From Candidatus Sedimenticola sp. (ex Thyasira tokunagai) (lineage in GTDB: Bacteria > Pseudomonadota > Gammaproteobacteria > Chromatiales > Chromatiaceae): a DNA stretch of 64,000 nt. Positions within the stretch are counted from its first letter, which is position 1, and each line of letters starts with the position of its first letter. Shown here one piece after another: positions 38,480-47,297 of this stretch. The stretch lies in the NCBI GenBank assembly GCA_037318855.1, contig CP134874.1:1178598-1242597 (forward strand). Reading direction: 5' to 3'. The translations under genes were made by a program, and so were the position numbers. Under the pieces are notes generated by a model that searched no databases, was not told the origin of the DNA, and saw only the letters and a list, made by a program, of their open reading frames with translations.

Positions 38480-39316
38480 TTAGTTTTTATCCAGTTCCAG
38501 GTAATCCCATACCGCCCGACTCAGCGGTTTGTCGCCATCACCGAGCTCTTCTGCTGTAGGTTGTGAAATGATCCCTTTCGCTTCATTCAGGGCCAGTACT
38601 CGCCGTGTATCTGCTGAAAGCTGCTCCAGGCCAAGTTTGTCATAAGCCTCAATCATGATGGTCATCGCCTCTTTCACCGAGGGCGTGCGCTGGTATTTCT
38701 CAACTACCGTTATGCCGCGTTTTGCTGCTGCAAGGTAGGCGCCTCGTTTCATGTAGTAGCGGGCGACATGTATCTCGTGGCGGGCCAGATTGTTTCGCAG
38801 GTAGACCATGCGCTTGCGTGAATCTTCCGCATACTTGCTTCCCGGAAACCTGCGCACCAGTTCAGAAAAGTCGTTGAAAGCATCAAGAGTTGAGCCGGGA
38901 TCCCGTTGAGAAGTATCGGTGGGTACGAAACGGTTGATAAAGGTCAGGTTACGGTTAAAGTTGATGATGCCCTTGAGGTAGAAGGCGTAATCAACGTAGG
39001 GATTACGTGGGTGCAACTTGATGAAACGGTCGGCTGCAGCAATGGCTGATTCAGGCTCGCTGTTCTTGTAGTAGGCGTAGGCAACATCCAGCTGGGACTG
39101 CATGGCAAAGCGGCCAAACGGGAACCGTGATTCAAGTCCTTCGTAGTACTTGATGGCAGCGTCATAGTCACCATCAGACATTGCAGAAGAGGCCTCGTTA
39201 TAGAACTTCTGTGCACTCCAGCCCTTGGTTTTATCCTCTTCCTTAGGCAGCAGGGAGCAGCCGGAAAGGATAAACAGCGCCAACAGTAGTGTCAGGGAGC
39301 GGGTATTTGCCATCAT
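38480..39316 (-). CDS. bamD: Outer-membrane assembly lipoprotein BamD
   Basis: BamD is the essential lipoprotein of the BAM complex that inserts beta-barrel proteins. The 278-residue precursor has a signal peptide with a lipobox (LFILSGC) and then TPR repeats: KFYNEASSAMSDGDYDAAIKYYEGLESRFPFG, QSQLDVAYAYYKNSEPESAIAAADRFIKLHP and more. The conserved YAFYLKGI segment is present. It is divergent from rluD, the usual gammaproteobacterial arrangement with yfiH/pgeF. Confidence 0.97.
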   Translation of the reverse strand: MMANTRSLTLLLALFILSGCSLLPKEEDKTKGWSAQKFYNEASSAMSDGDYDAAIKYYEGLESRFPFGRFAMQSQLDVAYAYYKNSEPESAIAAADRFIKLHPRNPYVDYAFYLKGIINFNRNLTFINRFVPTDTSQRDPGSTLDAFNDFSELVRRFPGSKYAEDSRKRMVYLRNNLARHEIHVARYYMKRGAYLAAAKRGITVVEKYQRTPSVKEAMTIMIEAYDKLGLEQLSADTRRVLALNEAKGIISQPTAEELGDGDKPLSRAVWDYLELDKN

Positions 39317-39499
39317 CTACGAAAAACCTTGGTTATCTCTACGAATCAGCAAAGTATACCCTAAATTATTGCTCTCCCATAAACTCCCTCTCCCCATCTG
39401 TAGAGGGGCATACCGGAAGGACGAATGATCCGTGCAGATAGGAAAGAAGCGTACCTTCTCTGTTAGGATACGAGGATTAATTTCAAGTGGGCGAATACA

Positions 39500-40459
39500 G
39501 TGACTGAGCAAAATCGATATTTGACCGCCAAGGTGGGTATGGAGTTGGCGGGAAAGCGCCTTGATCAGGCATTAGCCATCCTCTTTCCCGATTTCTCTCG
39601 TAGTCGCCTGCAGCAGTGGATCAAACAAGAACGGGTTACGCTGGATGGCGTTGTCCGCCGCTCCAGGGATAAGCTGGTAGGCGGTGAGCAGGTGGAGCTG
39701 AATGCGCTGATAGAGGATCAGGTTGAGTGTCGGCCGCAGGCCATTCCGCTGGACCTGGTCTACGAGGATGATCAGATTCTTGTGGTCAATAAGCCGGTGG
39801 GGCTGGTGGTGCATCCTGCTGCGGGTCACCCGGATGGCACCCTGCAAAATGCACTGCTTCATCATGATCCGGAACTGGTGCAACTGCCCCGGGCTGGTAT
39901 CGTACACCGACTGGATAAGGATACCAGTGGTCTGTTGGTGGTGGCGCGGACTACAGGCGCTCACCGCTCTCTGGTGGAGCAACTGCAGGATCGGGCCTTC
40001 AAACGGGAGTACCGCACCATCGTTACCGGCGTGATGACTGCCGGCGGCACTGTGGATCAGCCCATTGGCCGCCACCCAACCCATCGTACCCGCATGGCGG
40101 TCGTATTTAGTGGTAAGCCGGCGGTGACTCACTATCGTGTGATCGAACGATTCAAAGCGCACACCTATTTGCGTGTGCAGTTGGAGACAGGACGAACCCA
40201 CCAGATTCGTGTTCATCTTGCTCATATCCGCTATCCAATCGTCGGTGATCCTGTCTACGCCGGGCGCTTGCGAATGCCTGGGGGAATGACAGACGCACTA
40301 CGCAGTGAACTGAAGGACTTTCGCCGCCAGGCGCTGCATGCACGTCGCCTTGGTCTGACACACCCAACAACCGGCGAGTGGATGGAGTGGGAGTCACCTC
40401 TACCGGACGATATGGAGCAGCTGCTGGCGGTATTGAAGCGGGATATGGCAAGTGGCTGA
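39500..40459 (+). CDS. rluD: 23S rRNA pseudouridine synthase RluD
   Basis: RluD makes pseudouridines 1911, 1915 and 1917 in helix 69 of 23S rRNA. The 319-residue protein has an N-terminal S4 RNA-binding domain (residues 15-75) and the catalytic domain with Asp in HRLDKDTSGLLVVARTTGAH, plus ETGRTHQIRVHLAHI and VGDPVYAG. The start is GTG. It overlaps the next gene by 8 nt, so it is translationally coupled to pgeF. Confidence 0.97.
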   Translation: MTEQNRYLTAKVGMELAGKRLDQALAILFPDFSRSRLQQWIKQERVTLDGVVRRSRDKLVGGEQVELNALIEDQVECRPQAIPLDLVYEDDQILVVNKPVGLVVHPAAGHPDGTLQNALLHHDPELVQLPRAGIVHRLDKDTSGLLVVARTTGAHRSLVEQLQDRAFKREYRTIVTGVMTAGGTVDQPIGRHPTHRTRMAVVFSGKPAVTHYRVIERFKAHTYLRVQLETGRTHQIRVHLAHIRYPIVGDPVYAGRLRMPGGMTDALRSELKDFRRQALHARRLGLTHPTTGEWMEWESPLPDDMEQLLAVLKRDMASG

Positions 40460-41189
40460 GGTGATTGTCCCCGATTGGCCCGCTCCCACCCGAGTGCGGG
40501 CATTGACCACCACCCGGCGTGGAGGCTGTAGTCGTGCTCCCTATGAGAGCCTCAATCTGGGAACTCATGTGGGCGATAACCCGGAACGGGTCGCAAACAA
40601 CCGCGCACTGCTTCGTCAGCAGCAGGGGCTGCCGGCTGACCCTCTCTGGCTGGAGCAGGTTCACGGTTGTGCGGTTGCGGAGTGCAGCAGTAATGAGCGC
40701 GACCTGCCGATAATTGCAGATGCCGCTTTTAGTGACAGGCCCGACAAGGTGTGTGCGGTAATGACCGCCGACTGCCTTCCTCTGTTGTTATGTAATCGTT
40801 CAGGCACAAAAGTGGCTGCTGTCCACGCCGGTTGGCGGGGGCTGGCGGCGGGAGTGATTGAGGCTGCCGTCAACCGCTTCGATGAACCGGGTGAGTCTAT
40901 ACTGGCGTGGTTGGGTCCCGCCATTGGCCCTGAGTGCTTTGAGGTGGGTGGAGAGGTGCGTGAGCGTTTTCTCTCCATTGATCAGCAAAACGAGGCGGCC
41001 TTTCAGAAAGGGGTGCCGGGACACTGGCAGGCCGATATCTATAAGTTGGCCCGTATACGGCTGGGAAACAGAGGGATCGGTTTCATCGCCGGTGGCGATT
41101 ACTGTACAGTAAGCGACAGTGATCGTTTCTTCTCCTATCGCCGTGATGGTGTGACAGGCAGAATGGCGTCGCTGATCTGGTTTGCATAA
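40452..41189 (+). CDS. pgeF: YfiH/PgeF-family peptidoglycan editing factor (laccase-fold)
   Basis: This is a 245-residue protein of the DUF152/YfiH family. Members have a zinc-bound His-Cys-His site, were described as purine-nucleoside or multicopper-type enzymes, and in E. coli remove wrong amino acids from peptidoglycan precursors. Ligands are visible in LEQVHGCAV, MTADCLPLLLC and AVHAGWRGLAAGV. The start is GTG overlapping rluD. The true substrate in this organism is not known from sequence. Confidence 0.92.
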   Translation: MAEVIVPDWPAPTRVRALTTTRRGGCSRAPYESLNLGTHVGDNPERVANNRALLRQQQGLPADPLWLEQVHGCAVAECSSNERDLPIIADAAFSDRPDKVCAVMTADCLPLLLCNRSGTKVAAVHAGWRGLAAGVIEAAVNRFDEPGESILAWLGPAIGPECFEVGGEVRERFLSIDQQNEAAFQKGVPGHWQADIYKLARIRLGNRGIGFIAGGDYCTVSDSDRFFSYRRDGVTGRMASLIWFA

Positions 41190-41203
41190 ACGGTGGATAG
41201 GCT

Positions 41204-41710
41204 ATGAGTAACTGGAAAATGTTAACCCTGGTGGGTGAAGACCGACCAGGTATAGTTGCAGCTGTGACGGCAGCGTTGTTCAACTGTGGCTGGAATCTTG
41301 GTGAAGCCTCAATGATACGTCTGGGGGGCAGCTTTACCATCATGCTGATGGTCTCCGGTGAAGGTGACGTGACACAGGCGTTGGAAGCGGTGGCCGGAGA
41401 GATGGGTTTACACCTGCACGTCGATGATATCTCCGGAAGATTGCATCAGCATAAAGTGCCTAATATCCAGGTACGGGTGGCGGGTGCCGATCGTGCCGGT
41501 ATTGTCGCCCAGGTGGCGGGTGTGCTGGCCGAGGCCGGCTTCAATATTCTTGAGCTGGAGTCGGATGTCGCAGGCTCTGAAGAGCATCCCCTCTATATCA
41601 TGCATATCCAAGGCTACAGCGATGCACCGCTGGAGCGTCTTGAAGAGGCTGTCGCGAGTCTCGGTGATATCGACGCATCTGTCTCGCCTATTGAAATGCT
41701 GATCGGCTGA
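41204..41710 (+). CDS. Two-ACT-domain regulator (GcvR-like)
   Basis: This 168-residue protein consists of two ACT domains (about 5-80 and 90-165), each starting with the ligand-type signature: LVGEDRPGIVAAVTAALF and VAGADRAGIVAQVAGVLAEAGFNI. This is the build of GcvR, which binds glycine and restrains GcvA in E. coli. No gcvA or gcv genes lie here, so the target is inferred only from family. It is in a row with rluD, pgeF and def, with 14- and 2-nt gaps. Confidence 0.85.
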   Translation: MSNWKMLTLVGEDRPGIVAAVTAALFNCGWNLGEASMIRLGGSFTIMLMVSGEGDVTQALEAVAGEMGLHLHVDDISGRLHQHKVPNIQVRVAGADRAGIVAQVAGVLAEAGFNILELESDVAGSEEHPLYIMHIQGYSDAPLERLEEAVASLGDIDASVSPIEMLIG

Positions 41711-41712
41711 TC

Positions 41713-42231
41713 ATGGCGTTACTAGAAATTCTAAAAATCCCCGACCCATTGTTGAAGCAGGAGTCGGCTGCCGTAGAGCTGTTCGATGACGCCTTGCGTG
41801 CTTTTATCGATGATCTGGAAGAGACCCGCCTGGCGGGTCCCGGGGCAGTCGGTATCGCCGCACCACAGGTGGGCCATTTCCAGCGTATCGCTATCGTCGA
41901 TGTCTCCAATACTCGCAAACCGGTACCGAACCACGGCTATATGGTGCTGATAAACCCGGAAATCACCGAATGGAACGGCTATGAGATGGGGCGTGAAGGG
42001 TGTTTGTCAGTGCCTGACTACACCGGTAATGTGATCCGCGCCACCCAAATCAAGCTGGAGGCAAAAGATCCCTGGGGAGAGCCTCTGGAGTATGAGATGG
42101 AGGGGTTCGAGGCACGCGCAGTACAGCATGAGCTGGATCACCTCGACGGTATGCTCTTTCTCGACCGCGTCGTCAGTCGTCGAACCGACCTGTTCCGGCG
42201 TAAGGTGTACCAGAAAGGGAAGAAGGGCTAG
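41713..42231 (+). CDS. def: Peptide deformylase
   Basis: Def removes the formyl group from the starting Met of new proteins. The 172-residue protein shows all three metal-site motifs: GAVGIAAPQVG, EGCLSVP (Cys ligand) and QHELDHLDG (two His and the catalytic Glu). It ends with a short basic tail. The TAG stop codon is formed at the edge of repeat element A2, inside a CTAG that also flanks its other end. Insertion may have reset the C-terminus by a few residues. Confidence 0.96.
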   Translation: MALLEILKIPDPLLKQESAAVELFDDALRAFIDDLEETRLAGPGAVGIAAPQVGHFQRIAIVDVSNTRKPVPNHGYMVLINPEITEWNGYEMGREGCLSVPDYTGNVIRATQIKLEAKDPWGEPLEYEMEGFEARAVQHELDHLDGMLFLDRVVSRRTDLFRRKVYQKGKKG

Positions 42232-42392
42232 GAGCTTGTCCGAGAATAGGCATCGTAGCGAGGGAATTCCATTTTGAGCCATTTTTTTTGGTCATTTGAG
42301 GCGAATAGTTACTCTTATTCAACGAAAATGAGCAGAAAAAAGGGCCAAAATGGGATTTCCGCAGTAGGTGTCCTATTCTCGGACAGGCTCCT
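42231..42392. repeat. Miniature inverted-repeat element, family A, copy 2
   Basis: GGAGCTTGTCCGAGAATAGG at the left and the complement of CCTATTCTCGGACAGGCTCC at the right bound an AT-rich non-coding insert. CTAG is present at both borders, consistent with a 4-nt target duplication. Copy 1 is at 3475-3636. Confidence 0.8.
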
Positions 42393-42398
42393 AGTGCA

Positions 42399-42503
42399 GT
42401 GGTTGCGGCCTACCCTTTTCAGGACACGCTGTAAATACTTCCCTGTACGCTTACAGCAGCATCCCTGCTGCTGTAGGTCCTGAAAAGGGTGGGCCGCAAC
42501 CAC
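42399..42503. repeat. Long hairpin element (27-bp arms)
   Basis: GTGGTTGCGGCCTACCCTTT... (42399-42425) pairs with 42477-42503 over 27 positions with a single mismatch. The 51-nt interior holds smaller pairs (GCTGTAA/TTACAGC, CAGCAGC/GCTGCTG). It lies directly after repeat A2, between def and the acyltransferase gene. It may be a further mobile palindrome or a very strong terminator. Confidence 0.75.
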
Positions 42504-42655
42504 CCAATAGGCCACTCGCCTCAATGGAGTTATTGATAAGTTACAATACGCAGAGGTTATTTGTTGAAAACGTCATGCCTCAGTGATCACACCTTTTCTC
42601 TGCGATCTCTGTGTCCTCTCTTCTCGGCTTCATGCTGATTATTAATTGATACATC

Positions 42656-43345
42656 ATGGACAATCTTCCTCAACTATTCGGCCTAACTGTTGCCCTGCTT
42701 CTGCTGTGGTGGTTATATCGGCTGTTGCAGGCTTGTGATCGCGCCAACCGGGTAGATTGGGGCAAAGGCTGGATGAACCGGATCGATGGTTTCAATCGCC
42801 TTTTCTGCTACCGTTATCACAGCCTCAATGTGACCGGCCTGCGCCTGCCGAAAACCGGTCCGGCTATCGTTGTCGCCAACCATGTCTCCGGTCTTGATCC
42901 CATGCTGATGATTGCATCAGCGCGACGGCCATTGCGTTTTTTGATCGCACGGGAGGAGTATCAGCGCTTTGGTCTCACATGGCTGTTCAAAGCGGTGAAA
43001 TGTATTCCGGTTGACCGTGAACGCAAGCCTGAACAGGCGTTACGTGATGCTCTACGGTCTCTCAAGGAGGGACATGTGGTGGCGCTCTTTCCCCATGGGA
43101 AAATTCATCTCGACAGTGACCCGCCACGCAAAATTAAGGCAGGTGCTGTGCGCTTGGCGCAGATGACAGGTGCTCCCATTCTTCCCCTGCGTATCAGTGG
43201 TATTCGTGGCGAGGGTGATGTTGTCGGCGGTGTGGTGTTGCGTAGCCAGGCACAGATAAAGGCCTTCCCTCCAATCGACTCCACTCAGTATGAATACAAG
43301 GAGTTGCTGGAGCGGGTGCAGCAGATCTTGGATGGCAACTCCTGA
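42656..43345 (+). CDS. 1-acyl-glycerol-3-phosphate acyltransferase-like protein (PlsC family)
   Basis: This 229-residue membrane-bound acyltransferase has an N-terminal hydrophobic helix (residues 5-25). The PlsC-fold motifs are visible: NHVSGLDPML (the HX4D catalytic pair), KAVKCIPVDRER, and LFPHGKIHLD in place of the usual FPEGTR. The Glu of the third motif is thus replaced by His, which is a less common variant and might change the acyl acceptor. It probably makes or remodels a phospholipid. It stands alone. Confidence 0.85.
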   Translation: MDNLPQLFGLTVALLLLWWLYRLLQACDRANRVDWGKGWMNRIDGFNRLFCYRYHSLNVTGLRLPKTGPAIVVANHVSGLDPMLMIASARRPLRFLIAREEYQRFGLTWLFKAVKCIPVDRERKPEQALRDALRSLKEGHVVALFPHGKIHLDSDPPRKIKAGAVRLAQMTGAPILPLRISGIRGEGDVVGGVVLRSQAQIKAFPPIDSTQYEYKELLERVQQILDGNS

Positions 43346-43431
43346 TAAATACTGAATGACGCCGCTGTATTTGGGTACTAGATATTAGCCGCGAATAACA
43401 GCTGGTTGATATGAGGTGGAGACCTTGTCTC

Positions 43432-43671
43432 AACTCAAGTTTCGGAGTTCGTTAGCCCCCTCTCCCTCAGGAGGGTGTCGTAAAAGCACCAGTCCCTTCT
43501 CCCTACGAGGGAGAAGGTTAGGATGAGGGTGTATTAAATCAATAAGTTACCTATTGATCCCCCTCACCCTAACCCTCTCCCCGGTGGAGAGAGGGGACTT
43601 TTGCGACACCCTCCTCAGGGAGAAGGGACGGTCTATTTAAGACTTTTACGTTATTTGAACTCCGAAACTTG
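43432..43671. repeat. Palindromic repeat family D, copy 5 (complete)
   Basis: The most complete D copy. Outer arms AACTCAAGTTTCGGAGTTC and complement GAACTCCGAAACTTG; inner arms GGAGGGTGTCGTAAAAG and complement TTTTGCGACACCCTCC; then the CTTCTCCC/GGGAGAAG and CCCTCTCCCC/GGAGAGAGGG hairpins. About 240 nt, no open frame. Confidence 0.85.
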
Positions 43672-43774
43672 CGGCCTCAATATTCCACGATTCCAGATTG
43701 TGAATCTTTATTATTTCCGTTTATTCGCGTTCATTTCCGGCTAAATCATCCCGCTTTAAGAACAACAGCCATCT

Positions 43775-43803
43775 ATTGAATTATTAACCTCCTCGCCCCA
43801 TCT
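43775..43803 (+). promoter_or_regulatory. Candidate heat-shock (sigma-32) promoter of clpB
   Basis: ATTGAAT (43775-43781) and CCCCATCT (43796-43803) are 14 nt apart, against the sigma-32 consensus CTTGAAA and CCCCATNT. The -10 block is a full match. It lies 35 nt before the clpB start codon, where a heat-shock promoter is expected for this chaperone. Confidence 0.65.
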
Positions 43804-43837
43804 CCTCTACAACCATAGAGATACCGGAGTTGTTTCC

Positions 43838-46432
43838 ATGAGAATGGACAAATTGACAAGCAAATTTCAGATGGCCCTTGCCGATGCCCAGAGCCTGGCG
43901 GTGGGGCGCGATCACCAATTTATCGAGCCTGCTCACCTGATGAGCGCTTTGCTGGACCAGGAGGGGAGCACGGTGCGTCACCTGCTGGCCCAGGCTGATG
44001 TCAATGTTAATCAGCTTCGCTCTGGTCTTGGCGATATGCTTGATCGTCTCTCAGGCGTTGAGGGAGGCTCGGGTGACCTGCACGTTTCAAATGATCTTGG
44101 GCGCCTTCTCAACCAGACCGACAAGCTGGCACAAAAGCGCAAGGATCAGTATATCTCCAGTGAGCTGTTTGTCCTTGCTGCAGCAGAAGACAGGGGTGAG
44201 CTTGGGGAGTTGATGCGTAAGGCAGGCGCTGCCAAAGCGCCTCTTGAGAAGGTGATTGAAACTCTGCGCGGCGGACAGCAGGTGAATGATCCCAATGCCG
44301 AGGATCAGCGCCAGGCGTTGGAGAAGTACACTGTTGATCTCACCACCCGGGCGGAGCAGGGCAAGCTTGATCCGGTGATCGGTCGTGACGATGAGATACG
44401 CCGTACCATCCAGGTACTGCAGCGGCGTACCAAGAACAATCCTGTGCTGATCGGTGAACCGGGTGTCGGTAAAACCGCCATCGCAGAGGGGCTGGCACAA
44501 CGCATTATTAATAGCGAAGTGCCTGAAGGGCTGAAGAATAAGCGCCTGCTCTCACTCGATATGGGTGCCCTGATTGCGGGTGCCAAGTTTCGTGGTGAGT
44601 TCGAGGAGCGGTTGAAGGCGGTGCTCAACGACCTCTCCAAACAGGAGGGCCAGATTATCCTCTTTATCGATGAACTGCATACCATGGTCGGTGCCGGCAA
44701 GGCGGAGGGCGCGATGGATGCCGGTAATATGCTCAAGCCTGCTCTGGCTCGGGGTGAACTGCACTGCGTTGGTGCCACCACCCTCGATGAGTATCGTCAG
44801 TATGTGGAGAAGGATGCCGCTCTGGAACGGCGTTTCCAGAAGGTACTGGTGGATGAGCCGACTGTTGAAGATACCATCGCCATTCTGCGCGGTTTGAAGG
44901 AGCGCTACGAGCTGCATCATGGGGTGGATATCACCGATCCTGCCATCATCGCCGCTGCGACCCTCTCGCACCGCTACATTGCCGATCGACAGTTGCCGGA
45001 TAAGGCGATCGACCTGATGGACGAAGCGGCCTCGCTGATCCGCATGGAGATCGACTCTCTGCCGGAAGAGATGGATCGCATGGAGCGGCGCCTGATCCAG
45101 CTCAAGATAGAGCGTGAGGCGCTGAAGAAAGAGTCTGATGCCTCCTCCAGAAAACGTCTCGCCGACCTGGAAGCGGAGATCGACAAGCTGGAGCGGGAGT
45201 TCTCCGATTTGGAAGAGGTGTGGAAGTCTGAAAAGGCCGCACTTCAGGGCGCTGCTCACGTCAGGGAGGAGCTGGAGCGGGTACGCCTCGACATGGAGAC
45301 AGCGCGCCGGGCGGGTGATCTCACCCGTATGTCAGAACTGCAGTATGGACGCATCCCTGAGCTGGAAAAACAGCTGGAGGTAGCGGCTCAGGCAGAGACC
45401 CGGGAGATGCAGCTGCTGCGCAACAAGGTCACTGATGAGGAGATTGCAGAGGTGGTTGCTCGCTGGACCGGTATCCCTGTCAGTAAGATGCTGGAGGGTG
45501 ATCGGGAAAAACTGCTGCGCATGGAGAATGAGTTGGGCAAACGTGTTGTAGGGCAGGGCGAGGCACTCTCTGCCGTCTCAGATGCCATTCGTCGTTCCCG
45601 TGCAGGCCTTGCTGATCCGGACCAGCCCAATGGTTCCTTCCTCTTTCTTGGTCCCACCGGTGTGGGCAAAACCGAGCTGTGCAAAGCGTTGGCCGACTTC
45701 CTCTTTGATACTGAGGAGGCAATGATCCGCATTGATATGTCGGAGTTTATGGAGAAACACTCGGTGGCACGCCTTATAGGTGCTCCTCCCGGCTATGTCG
45801 GTTACGAGGAGGGTGGTTATCTCACCGAGGCGGTACGTCGTCGTCCCTACTCAGTGATACTCCTCGATGAGGTGGAGAAAGCTCACCCGGACGTATTCAA
45901 TGTCCTTCTGCAGGTGCTGGATGATGGCCGCCTCACCGATGGTCAGGGGCGCACTGTCGACTTTCGCAATACGGTGATCGTTATGACTTCAAACCTCGCT
46001 TCCGACCTAATTCAGAATATGGCTAATGAAGATGACTATGATTCGATGAAGAGTGCGGTGATGGAGGTGGTGAGTAGTCACTTCCGTCCTGAGTTTATCA
46101 ACCGTGTCGATGAGATGGTGGTATTCCATCCCCTCGGGCGTGAGCAGATTCGAGCTATCAGTGCCATACAGATCAACTATCTTCAGAAGCGGCTGGAAGA
46201 TCATGACATCGGACTGGAGCTGTCGGAATCCGCCCTTGATCTACTGGGTGAGGCAGGGTTCGATCCGGTTTATGGTGCCAGACCTTTGAAGCGGGCTATT
46301 CGTCAACAGCTTGAAAATCCTTTGGCTCAAGAGATTCTGGCAGGCCGTTTCAGCAGTGGTGATAGGGTGTGCGTCGATGCCAAAGAGGGTGTCCTGGTGT
46401 TTGATAGTGAAGGAGGGCCCGGTTGTGGATGA
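43838..46432 (+). CDS. clpB: ATP-dependent disaggregase ClpB
   Basis: ClpB is the hexameric AAA+ chaperone that pulls proteins out of aggregates with DnaK. The 864-residue protein has the N-domain (1-145), the first AAA+ ring with Walker A GEPGVGKT and the NPVLIGEPG block, a long coiled-coil middle domain (about 400-525) that marks ClpB rather than ClpA, and the second ring with [14 protein letters not shown] and [18 protein letters not shown]. Start [21 protein letters not shown] is canonical. Confidence 0.98.
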   Translation: MRMDKLTSKFQMALADAQSLAVGRDHQFIEPAHLMSALLDQEGSTVRHLLAQADVNVNQLRSGLGDMLDRLSGVEGGSGDLHVSNDLGRLLNQTDKLAQKRKDQYISSELFVLAAAEDRGELGELMRKAGAAKAPLEKVIETLRGGQQVNDPNAEDQRQALEKYTVDLTTRAEQGKLDPVIGRDDEIRRTIQVLQRRTKNNPVLIGEPGVGKTAIAEGLAQRIINSEVPEGLKNKRLLSLDMGALIAGAKFRGEFEERLKAVLNDLSKQEGQIILFIDELHTMVGAGKAEGAMDAGNMLKPALARGELHCVGATTLDEYRQYVEKDAALERRFQKVLVDEPTVEDTIAILRGLKERYELHHGVDITDPAIIAAATLSHRYIADRQLPDKAIDLMDEAASLIRMEIDSLPEEMDRMERRLIQLKIEREALKKESDASSRKRLADLEAEIDKLEREFSDLEEVWKSEKAALQGAAHVREELERVRLDMETARRAGDLTRMSELQYGRIPELEKQLEVAAQAETREMQLLRNKVTDEEIAEVVARWTGIPVSKMLEGDREKLLRMENELGKRVVGQGEALSAVSDAIRRSRAGLADPDQPNGSFLFLGPTGVGKTELCKALADFLFDTEEAMIRIDMSEFMEKHSVARLIGAPPGYVGYEEGGYLTEAVRRRPYSVILLDEVEKAHPDVFNVLLQVLDDGRLTDGQGRTVDFRNTVIVMTSNLASDLIQNMANEDDYDSMKSAVMEVVSSHFRPEFINRVDEMVVFHPLGREQIRAISAIQINYLQKRLEDHDIGLELSESALDLLGEAGFDPVYGARPLKRAIRQQLENPLAQEILAGRFSSGDRVCVDAKEGVLVFDSEGGPGCG

Positions 46433-46504
46433 GAGCAGTTTGCCTATATTGGCGGGGTGACTTTGGGAGGGTGAAACATCTGTGCTAAGCAGGTCGATCT
46501 AGAA

Positions 46505-46535
46505 GGGCCGGAGATGGTAACACCATCTCCGGCCC
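46505..46535. terminator. Bidirectional terminator between clpB and the Met-repeat gene
   Basis: GGGCCGGAGATGGT pairs perfectly over 14 bp with ACCATCTCCGGCCC across a 3-nt loop. It lies between the convergent clpB and Met-repeat genes. The following T content is weak on both strands, but stem strength is high. Confidence 0.75.
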
Positions 46536-46547
46536 TGTTACTTCAGG

Positions 46548-47297
46548 CTACTTCCAAATCTTCCACCAGGGTCTATTACCCTGCATGCCACTCATGCCGT
46601 TCATGCCGCTCATACCGTTCATGCCACTCATACCGTTCATGCCACTCATACCGTTCATGCCACTCATACCGTTCATGCCGTTCATGCCGCTCATTCCAGA
46701 CATGCCGTTCATGCCGCTCATTCCAGACATGCCGTTCATGCCGCTCATTCCGGACATGCCGTTCATGCCGCCCATACCAGACATGCCGCTCATTCCGGAC
46801 ATACCGCTACCAACCCGATGGGTGCAGACCCAGCCATTTTTGCTATTAGTCCACTGAGAGCAGGTCGAATCGCTGCCTCCACCCATGCCGGACATACCGC
46901 CCATGCCGGACATACCGTTCATGCCGGACATACCGCCCATGCCGGACATACCGTTCATGCCGGACATACCGTTCATACCGGACATGCCGCCCATGCCGGA
47001 CATACCGTTCATGCCGGACATACCGTTCATGCCGGACATACCATTCATGCCGGACATACCATTCATGCCGGACATACCGTTCATGCCGGACATACCGTTC
47101 ATGCCGGACATACCGCCCATGCCGGACATACCGTTCATGCCGGACATACCGTTCATGCCGGACATACCGTTCATGCCGGACATACCGTTCATGCCGGACA
47201 TTCCAGACATACTGCTATTAGCAGCTAATGGGAGTGCAGCCATGACACATGACAAAATGGCAATTCCAAGATCTAACCTGTTTTTTCTTAGCTTCAT
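46548..47297 (-). CDS. Secreted methionine-rich repeat protein (Met-Ser-Gly / Met-Asn-Gly)
   Basis: I do not recognise a family. The 249-residue product has a signal peptide (MKLRKNRLDLGIAILSCVMAALPLAA) and two blocks in which almost every third residue is Met, as MSGMNG or MGGMSG units. Between the blocks is a short insert with two Cys (STCSQWTNSKNGWVCTHRVG), and the end is the aromatic-basic tail NRPWWKIWK. Coding direction is supported by the signal peptide and by an AGGAGG ribosome site (47304-47309) 6 nt before the ATG. All other frames are also open because the DNA repeats in 9- and 18-nt steps. Met-rich repeats can bind Cu(I) or Ag(I); a metal, redox or envelope-matrix role is only a guess. 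hoxW lies 350 nt upstream on the same strand. Confidence 0.75.
   Translation of the reverse strand: MKLRKNRLDLGIAILSCVMAALPLAANSSMSGMSGMNGMSGMNGMSGMNGMSGMNGMSGMGGMSGMNGMSGMNGMSGMNGMSGMNGMSGMNGMSGMNGMSGMGGMSGMNGMSGMNGMSGMGGMSGMNGMSGMGGMSGMGGGSDSTCSQWTNSKNGWVCTHRVGSGMSGMSGMSGMGGMNGMSGMSGMNGMSGMSGMNGMSGMSGMNGMNGMSGMNGMSGMNGMSGMNGMSGMNGMSGMQGNRPWWKIWK
46584..46800. repeat. Tandem repeat block 2 of the Met-rich gene (C-terminal half)
   Basis: Read on the minus strand, 18-nt units ATGAGTGGCATGAACGGT and 27-nt units containing TCC-GGA-ATG-AGC-GGC alternate. Codons differ from those in block 1, so the two halves seem to have expanded separately. Copy number is likely to vary among strains. Confidence 0.85.
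46882..47215. repeat. Tandem repeat block 1 of the Met-rich gene (N-terminal half)
   Basis: About eighteen near-identical 18-nt units, read on the minus strand as ATGTCCGGCATGAACGGT, with GGCGGT variants in place of AACGGT. The near identity of units points to recent slippage or recombination. Confidence 0.88.

Noticed and set aside
46584..47215. CRISPR-like array
   Set aside because: The repeats are contiguous without unique spacers and encode protein, so this is a tandem repeat and not CRISPR.
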